Below are positions 6,743 to 10,634 of a DNA stretch of 10,634 nucleotides, piece after piece; the first letter of the stretch is position 1; every line of letters begins with the position of its first letter. The notes below the pieces were generated by a model, which saw only the letters and a list, made by a program, of their open reading frames with translations, did no database searches and was not told where the DNA came from. Origin of the DNA: Bacteroidales bacterium GP4 (GTDB taxonomy: Bacteria > Bacteroidota > Bacteroidia > Bacteroidales > Muribaculaceae); NCBI GenBank assembly GCA_001701065.1, contig DAAL01000213.1, positions 1 to 10,634 of the forward strand, written 5' to 3'. The position numbers and the translations under genes were made by a program.

Positions 6743-8572
6743 TTGTCAAAATTTCAGAAATCACAGGAACTACAGGAGAAAATCTCCATCCTCCCCACAA
6801 CCCCGGGCTGTTATCTTTACTATGACAGCGCGGGGACTGTAATTTATGTGGGTAAAGCCAAAAACCTGAAGCGAAGGGTGTCGTCCTACTTCAACCGCAC
6901 CCACGACTCAGTGCGCACCAATCTGCTTGTGCGCAGCATCGCCGACATGAAATATGTGGTGGTGCCCACCGAGCAGGATGCGCTGAACCTTGAAAACTCG
7001 CTTATAAAAGAGTACAAGCCGCGCTACAATGTGCTTCTTAAAGACGATAAATCCTACCCATGGATCGTAGTCACCAAGGAGCATTACCCCAAGGTGTTCA
7101 TGACCCGCACAAGGCTTAAGGACGGCTCAAAATACTACGGTCCCTACACCAACACAGGCGTGGCGAAAACCGTGCTGAACCTCATCCGCGAACTCTACCC
7201 GATACGCACCTGCCGCCATCAGATAACGCCCGAATACATCGAGAAAGGGAAGGGTAGGCTGTGCCTGGAGTTCCATCTTAAGAACTGCCTTGGATGCTGC
7301 ACGGGGAAAGTGTCGCAGGAGGAATACGCTGAAATGATAACCCACGTGCGCCAGATACTCAACGGCGACACCCATGAGCTTATGAACTATCTGCGCAGCC
7401 AGATGGAGATGCTTTCACTGGAGATGCGTTTCGAGGAGGCGCAGGTGCTTAAAGAGCAATATGACCTGATATCGCACTATCAGTCCAAGAGCGTCATCGT
7501 GAGCCAGACGCTGGACAATGTGGACGTATTCGGGGTGGACGAGGACCATGACGAGGTCTACGTCAACTACATGCACGTGCGCCGGGGAGCTATAGTGAGC
7601 AGCGTCACCCTTGAGTACAAACGCCGTCTCGACGAATCAATCCCCGAGATTCTCGGTATAGCCATCACCGAAATACAAAGCCGCCTTGACGCTAAATACG
7701 ACGAAATAATAGTGCCTGTGCTTCCCGACATAGAACTGGAAGGAGTGACCTATACAGTGCCTATGCGCGGCGACAAGATGAAGCTTCTGGACGTGTCGGC
7801 CCGCAATGCGCGCCAGAACAAAATCGACACCCTGAAGATGATGGAAAAGCACGACCCTGAGAAGCGCACCGAACGCACCCTTGAACGGATGAAAGCCGAT
7901 TTCCGTCTCACCGAGCTTCCCCGCCACATAGAATGCTTCGACAACTCCAACATCCAAGGGACAAATCCCGTGGCATCGTGCGTGGTGTTCCGCAACGCAA
8001 AACCCGCCAAGAAGGATTACCGCCATTTCAACATAAAAACGGTGGAAGGACCTGACGATTTCGCATCCATGAAAGAGGTGCTCACACGCCGCTACACGCG
8101 CTTAATGGAGGAGGGCGAGGAATTGCCCCAACTGGTGGTCGTGGACGGCGGCAAAGGGCAGCTAAGCGCAGCCGTGGAGGCTCTGGACGAAATAGGTCTA
8201 CGAGGCACAATCGCCGTGGTGGGAATCGCAAAACGCCTTGAAGAAATATACTTCCCGGGCGACAGCGTTCCGCTCTACATCGACAAGAATTCCGAATCGC
8301 TCAGGGTGGTCCAGCACATGCGCGACGAGGCTCACCGTTTCGGAATAACCCATCACCGAAACCGCCGCAGCAAAGGGCAGATCGTGAGCGAGCTTGATTC
8401 CATAAAGGGGATAGGCGACAAGACCAAGGAGCAACTTCTCCAGCACTTCAAAAGCGTGAAGCGCATCCGCGAGGCATCACAGCAGCAGATAGCCGAAATC
8501 GTAGGAAACCACCGCGCAGGAATCATTTTCCGGGCACTGAACGACGACACGCAGGAATCCGACAAACCGTAA
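6743..8572 (+). CDS. uvrC: Excinuclease ABC subunit C
   Basis: The nuclease of nucleotide excision repair, which cuts on both sides of a lesion marked by UvrA and UvrB. With the TTG at 6743, preceded by GGAG at 6731-6734, it has 609 residues, the family's normal size. An in-frame TTG at 6674 overlapping the apt stop would add 23 atypical residues. No ATG exists before the nuclease core, so a TTG start is needed. Domains: GIY-YIG nuclease (GCY 22-24, YVG 35-37, Arg44); a cysteine set (RTC, RLC, KNCLGC) matching the iron-sulfur cluster reported for UvrC; a UVR motif (MRFEEAQVLKEQYDLI); the RNase H-like second nuclease (IECFDNSN, VVVDGGKGQ, RDEAHRF carrying the Asp, Asp and His); and C-terminal helix-hairpin-helix DNA binding (LDSIKGIGDKT). 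It probably shares the apt transcript. Confidence 0.95.
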   Translation: MSKFQKSQELQEKISILPTTPGCYLYYDSAGTVIYVGKAKNLKRRVSSYFNRTHDSVRTNLLVRSIADMKYVVVPTEQDALNLENSLIKEYKPRYNVLLKDDKSYPWIVVTKEHYPKVFMTRTRLKDGSKYYGPYTNTGVAKTVLNLIRELYPIRTCRHQITPEYIEKGKGRLCLEFHLKNCLGCCTGKVSQEEYAEMITHVRQILNGDTHELMNYLRSQMEMLSLEMRFEEAQVLKEQYDLISHYQSKSVIVSQTLDNVDVFGVDEDHDEVYVNYMHVRRGAIVSSVTLEYKRRLDESIPEILGIAITEIQSRLDAKYDEIIVPVLPDIELEGVTYTVPMRGDKMKLLDVSARNARQNKIDTLKMMEKHDPEKRTERTLERMKADFRLTELPRHIECFDNSNIQGTNPVASCVVFRNAKPAKKDYRHFNIKTVEGPDDFASMKEVLTRRYTRLMEEGEELPQLVVVDGGKGQLSAAVEALDEIGLRGTIAVVGIAKRLEEIYFPGDSVPLYIDKNSESLRVVQHMRDEAHRFGITHHRNRRSKGQIVSELDSIKGIGDKTKEQLLQHFKSVKRIREASQQQIAEIVGNHRAGIIFRALNDDTQESDKP

Positions 8573-8622
8573 CGATTCGCATCCATTCACGCCACCGGAA
8601 ACTTATCGGGGCACAGTGCGGA

Positions 8623-9099
8623 TTATCGTTTCTGATTAGGTCGAGGCTGCTGCAAAGCTGAAATCAGTGCGGCTATCGCGGCTTTCTTTTCCGGCGATAA
8701 TTCAGGACGCGGAGGCTTCACGGCAGGCGGTTCAGGCGCACTCTTGGTGACTGACGGTACAGGTTTCGGCGGATTTTTATCAGCCGACTTAGACGGTTCA
8801 GGCTCATTCTTGGACGCATCGGGAGCCGCCGGAGCATCAGCTTCCACGTTCTCTCCATCCGTTTTTTTCTGCGTTTTCTTGGCTGCGCGTTTCTCACGGG
8901 CATCAGCAAGGCGGCGGTTACGTCGATCCACTTCAAGTTTCAGCAGCACAAATATAGCCATGTCGGCATCCAACTCCGGGGTTTTACCGGTGACCTGATA
9001 GGTAATGATTGCACCGATGATTTTGTTACGGCTCTCCTCGCTTAAGCATTCAAGAGCTTCCATCCACTCGCGGTTAAAGTAAACTGTGTTGTTCATCAT
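8623..9099 (-). CDS. DUF6291-like protein with Pro/Lys-rich tail
   Basis: A 158-residue protein of unknown role. Residues 1-65 (TVYFNREWMEALECLSEESR, then IIGAIITYQVTGKTPEL and MAIFVLLKLEVDRRNRR) resemble the DUF6291 domain seen in phage-type and accessory proteins, often as the N-terminus of replication-initiator-like proteins. Residues 66-80 are very basic, 81-135 are disordered and rich in Pro, Lys, Glu and Ala, and a short helix (SPEKKAAIAALISALQQ) lies near the C-terminus. No signal peptide or membrane segment is seen, so it is probably cytoplasmic and may bind nucleic acid (inference). ATG codons at 9099 and 9096 are both possible starts. It is convergent with uvrC and divergent from the DUF3791/DUF3990 operon, with its own promoter at 9128-9159. 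Confidence 0.7.
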   Translation of the reverse strand: MMNNTVYFNREWMEALECLSEESRNKIIGAIITYQVTGKTPELDADMAIFVLLKLEVDRRNRRLADAREKRAAKKTQKKTDGENVEADAPAAPDASKNEPEPSKSADKNPPKPVPSVTKSAPEPPAVKPPRPELSPEKKAAIAALISALQQPRPNQKR

Positions 9100-9127
9100 T
9101 ATTTTGTGTGTTTTGATAATTACATTG

Positions 9128-9159
9128 CAAATATACAGTCAATTTTGTCTAATTCCAAA
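9128..9159 (-). promoter_or_regulatory. Promoter of the DUF6291-like gene
   Basis: On the minus strand TTTG (9159-9156) and TATATTTG (9135-9128) are separated by 20 nt, an excellent match to the Bacteroidota -33/-7 consensus. The predicted transcript starts about 20 nt before the ATG. Confidence 0.65.
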
Positions 9160-9168
9160 CAAAATTGA
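9139..9168. repeat. Perfect 9-bp inverted repeat over the -33 region
   Basis: TCAATTTTG (9139-9147) and CAAAATTGA (9160-9168) are perfect inverted arms with a 12-nt spacer that contains the -33 TTTG of the minus-strand promoter. It could be an operator for the DUF6291-like gene; AT-rich symmetry by chance is also possible. Confidence 0.4.
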
Positions 9169-9214
9169 ATTTTTAACATTTCACCCATCCCTTTCCGAAC
9201 ATTATCCCCTCCCG

Positions 9215-9249
9215 ATAGTTTCCTATACAAAAAACTATTTGTAAATTTG
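9215..9249 (+). promoter_or_regulatory. Promoter and operator-like repeat of the DUF3791/DUF3990 operon
   Basis: TAAATTTG (9242-9249) fits the -7 consensus, and TTTC (9219-9222), 19 nt upstream, is a near match to the -33 TTTG. The inverted arms ATAGTTT (9215-9221) and AAACTAT (9232-9238) span the -33 element and spacer, a natural place for a repressor. The box ends only 4 nt before the ATG, so the transcript may be almost leaderless. Confidence 0.5.
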
Positions 9250-9253
9250 CGAT

Positions 9254-9505
9254 ATGAGCAACCATATCAATAAAATAACGACAGTTAGGGCGGACAAAGA
9301 CATTATAGACTATGTAATGACAGCAATAATTGAGTTTGCGAAAAGACATGGTCTGACAATCCGCGAAGCGAGCAACTACCTCAACCGATTCAAAGGGATA
9401 AACTTCCTTACCGAATTTTATGACGTAGAGCACACGCTCTCTTTCAATGACTGCGTTGATGACCTTACAGTCATATGCCAAAACAATGGAGGAGAAATAC
9501 GATGA
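9254..9505 (+). CDS. DUF3791-type small protein
   Basis: An 83-residue, soluble, probably all-helical protein with no signal peptide. The pattern IIDYVMTAIIEFAKRHGLTI, then REASNYLNRFKGINFLTEFYDVEH and a C-terminal DDLTVICQNNGG fits the DUF3791 family, whose members are small and often sit beside DUF3990 genes. Function is not established; a partner or antitoxin-like role for the downstream enzyme is inference from the coupling and size. The ATG at 9254 gives the expected length. Its last codons contain the GGAGGAGA ribosome binding site of the next gene, and its stop overlaps that gene's start as ATGA (9502-9505). Base composition is clearly more AT-rich than in uvrC, suggesting acquisition. 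Confidence 0.75.
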   Translation: MSNHINKITTVRADKDIIDYVMTAIIEFAKRHGLTIREASNYLNRFKGINFLTEFYDVEHTLSFNDCVDDLTVICQNNGGEIR

Positions 9506-9975
9506 TACTGTATCACGGATCCAATATAGCCATTGACAAGATAGACCTTGAAAAATGCCGTCCCTACAAAGATTTCGGCAAAGGTTTTTATCTGACCAAT
9601 ATCAGGCACCAAGCGGAAAGGATGGCAGTCAGAACTGTCAAAATGTTCCGTGGAGAACCTATATTGACGAGTTTTGAATTTAATCTGGAAGCTGCGGTTA
9701 AAAACAAACTCAAAATAAAGATTTTCGATTCACCCGATGTGGAATGGGCGCATTTCGTAATGTCAAACCGTGATATTAACACACCACAGCCAAGCCACGA
9801 TTATGACATAGTCATAGGACCTGTGGCTGACGACACCATAGCTCGTCTGATGCGTATGTTCTCGGAAAATTTTATCAGTGAGAAACAATTTGTAAAAGAA
9901 CTGACTTTTTCACAAGTCACATCTCAATATTTCTTTCACACGGAGGCAGCAATAAAAATGCTGAAAAAGATATGA
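9502..9975 (+). CDS. DUF3990 protein, ADP-ribosyltransferase-like
   Basis: 157 residues with the start at ATG 9502, chosen over an upstream ATG (9475) because it overlaps the previous stop as ATGA, follows GGAGGAGA, and lets the protein begin MILYHGSN as the family does. Motifs are LYHGSN (His5), DFGKGFYLTN (residues 24-33, Tyr30), DYDIVIGPVADD in the middle, and SQYFFHTEAAI near the end (Gln142, Glu148). The His...Tyr...Glu/Gln layout resembles the H-Y-E class of ADP-ribosyltransferase folds, to which I recall DUF3990 being assigned. It could therefore transfer ADP-ribose from NAD to a cell target, as a toxin or defence effector, but no activity can be claimed from sequence. No signal or membrane segment is visible. 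Both flanking genes overlap it by 4 nt. Confidence 0.75.
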   Translation: MILYHGSNIAIDKIDLEKCRPYKDFGKGFYLTNIRHQAERMAVRTVKMFRGEPILTSFEFNLEAAVKNKLKIKIFDSPDVEWAHFVMSNRDINTPQPSHDYDIVIGPVADDTIARLMRMFSENFISEKQFVKELTFSQVTSQYFFHTEAAIKMLKKI

Positions 9976-10199
9976 ATAGGAACACTGCACAATATCTGTT
10001 TGAAGGTATTTCATCCGATGTAGTACGATATCTGATGGATTGCGACGGCATGGACTTATCCGAAGCTATTTTTACATTTCACAATTCCGAGACCTTTGCC
10101 AAACTGGAAGATTACGATACCGGGCTATATATCGAAAGCCCTGCATATGTATATAATCTGCTCATATCGGAATTAAAAAACGGGCGGCTCGTGCCCTAA
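9972..10199 (+). CDS. Small acidic third protein of the DUF3990 operon
   Basis: 75 residues, acidic and soluble, with the start overlapping the DUF3990 stop as ATGA (9972-9975). Visible features are AQYLFEGISSDVVRYLMDCD, the stretch MDLSEAIFTFHNSETFAKLEDY, and TGLYIESPAYVYNLLISEL. It resembles small proteins that I recall next to DUF3990 genes and may be a distant DUF3791 relative, but I am not sure of the family. The strict coupling suggests that it is made in a fixed ratio with the DUF3990 protein and acts with it, for example as inhibitor or specificity partner (inference). Confidence 0.7.
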   Translation: MNRNTAQYLFEGISSDVVRYLMDCDGMDLSEAIFTFHNSETFAKLEDYDTGLYIESPAYVYNLLISELKNGRLVP

Positions 10200-10216
10200 G
10201 AAATTGCCGTTACTGC

Positions 10217-10247
10217 TTGCATTAACCGGCGGTTTTTAATAATTTTG
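10217..10247 (+). promoter_or_regulatory. Promoter of the GH43 gene
   Basis: TTG (10217-10219) and TAATTTTG (10240-10247) match the Bacteroidota -33/-7 consensus with a 20-nt spacer. Transcription should start near 10254, leaving a leader of about 28 nt. A small AACC-GGC-GGTT hairpin followed by TTT overlaps the spacer and could weakly end the upstream operon. Confidence 0.65.
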
Positions 10248-10281
10248 TATATCTTACTAACCATCAAATCATATATCAAAA

Positions 10282-10634
10282 ATGAAAAGTATCTTTACAT
10301 TTCTTGCATTAGCGGCAGGACTAAGCGCAGCGGCACAAGCGGCTCCGCAGGAAAAGGACATGAGTGCTTACCTCATGGTTTACCACAGCGACAAAGACCA
10401 TAGCCTGCACATGGCTATAAGCCGCGACGGATACACATTCACAGCCCTCAACGACGGAAATCCCGTGATAGCCGGCGACACCATCGCCGACCAGAAAGGA
10501 ATACGCGACCCGCACATTTTCCGCGGCCCGGACGGAGCATTTTACCTCACGATGACTGACCTCCACATCTTTGCGCAAAGAGCCGGCTACCGTGAAGAAC
10601 GGTGGGACCGTGACGAGGAAAAATACGGCTGGGG
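10282..10634 (+). CDS. Secreted glycoside hydrolase family 43 protein (5' part)
   Basis: 117 codons are visible; the gene runs off the right edge. Residues 1-20 (MKSIFTFLALAAGLSAAAQA) form a signal peptide ending in AQA, so the enzyme is exported. The mature part begins with a beta-propeller blade (SAYLMVYHSDKDHSLHMAIS, then RDGYTFTALNDG) and has KGIRDPHIFRGPDGAFYLTM, the typical GH43 signature in which Asp76 of RDP is a likely catalytic residue, then TDLHIFAQRAGYREERWDRD. GH43 enzymes are mainly arabinofuranosidases and beta-xylosidases acting on plant polysaccharides; the substrate cannot be told from this part. It has its own promoter and a GC content like the core genes, unlike the small operon before it. 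Confidence 0.85.
   Translation, partial: MKSIFTFLALAAGLSAAAQAAPQEKDMSAYLMVYHSDKDHSLHMAISRDGYTFTALNDGNPVIAGDTIADQKGIRDPHIFRGPDGAFYLTMTDLHIFAQRAGYREERWDRDEEKYGW

Noticed and set aside
7637..8026. 129-codon open frame on the minus strand inside uvrC
   Set aside because: Antisense shadow of a conserved nuclease domain; no promoter or motif supports it.
8573..8622. Bidirectional terminator between convergent uvrC and the DUF6291-like gene
   Set aside because: No stable stem with a T run could be found in this 50-bp gap on either strand.
9173..9481. 102-codon open frame on the minus strand opposite the DUF3791-type gene
   Set aside because: The plus-strand gene has the coupled overlap with DUF3990 and a family pattern; the minus frame has neither.
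9475..9501. Upstream ATG giving a 166-residue form of the DUF3990 protein
   Set aside because: The added residues MPKQWRRNT lie in another frame of the DUF3791-type gene. ATG 9502 has the ATGA overlap, a GGAGGAGA site and the family-typical start MILYHGS.

Overview
The window looks like a chromosomal segment of a gut Bacteroidales bacterium, most likely Muribaculaceae-like (family assignment is inference). The evidence is the Bacteroidota-type promoters (TTG, about 20 nt, TAnnTTTG) seen before several genes, a large secreted TlpA-type thioredoxin protein, a fused SpmA/SpmB membrane protein, the gene run ybeY-mnmG-apt-uvrC, and a secreted GH43 glycosidase at the right edge.

Left part (1-2154): an AT-rich gene-poor stretch (1-369) holds decayed sequence. 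It contains the first 34 or so codons of a Fic-family protein that then breaks off, a second and more worn copy of parts of the same segment, a cluster of TGTTCACA-type inverted repeats, and at the very edge a 29-bp exact copy of part of the adjacent thioredoxin-like gene. That gene follows on the minus strand (370-2154). A 342-bp non-coding region (2155-2496) rich in inverted repeats and G runs separates it from the divergent spmAB-like gene.

Core part (2497-8572): the spmA-spmB fusion gene; then ybeY and mnmG (overlapping by 4 nt) behind a good promoter set in a perfect inverted repeat; then a perfect parS-type palindrome (TGTTTCACGTGAAACA) right after the mnmG stop; then apt and uvrC. These are housekeeping functions: rRNA processing, tRNA wobble-uridine modification, chromosome segregation, adenine salvage and nucleotide excision repair. 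UvrC must use a TTG start, since no ATG lies before its nuclease domain.

Accessory part (8573-10199): a minus-strand gene with a DUF6291-like N-terminus and a Pro/Lys-rich tail, then a divergent, visibly AT-richer operon of three tightly coupled small genes (two ATGA overlaps). These are a DUF3791-type protein, a DUF3990 protein with ADP-ribosyltransferase-like motifs, and a third small acidic protein. This operon is the best candidate for an under-described system in the window: a putative modifying-enzyme module, possibly toxin-antitoxin-like, with an operator-like inverted repeat over its promoter.

Right edge (10282-10634): the 5' part of a secreted GH43-family glycosidase with its own consensus promoter, pointing to polysaccharide use.
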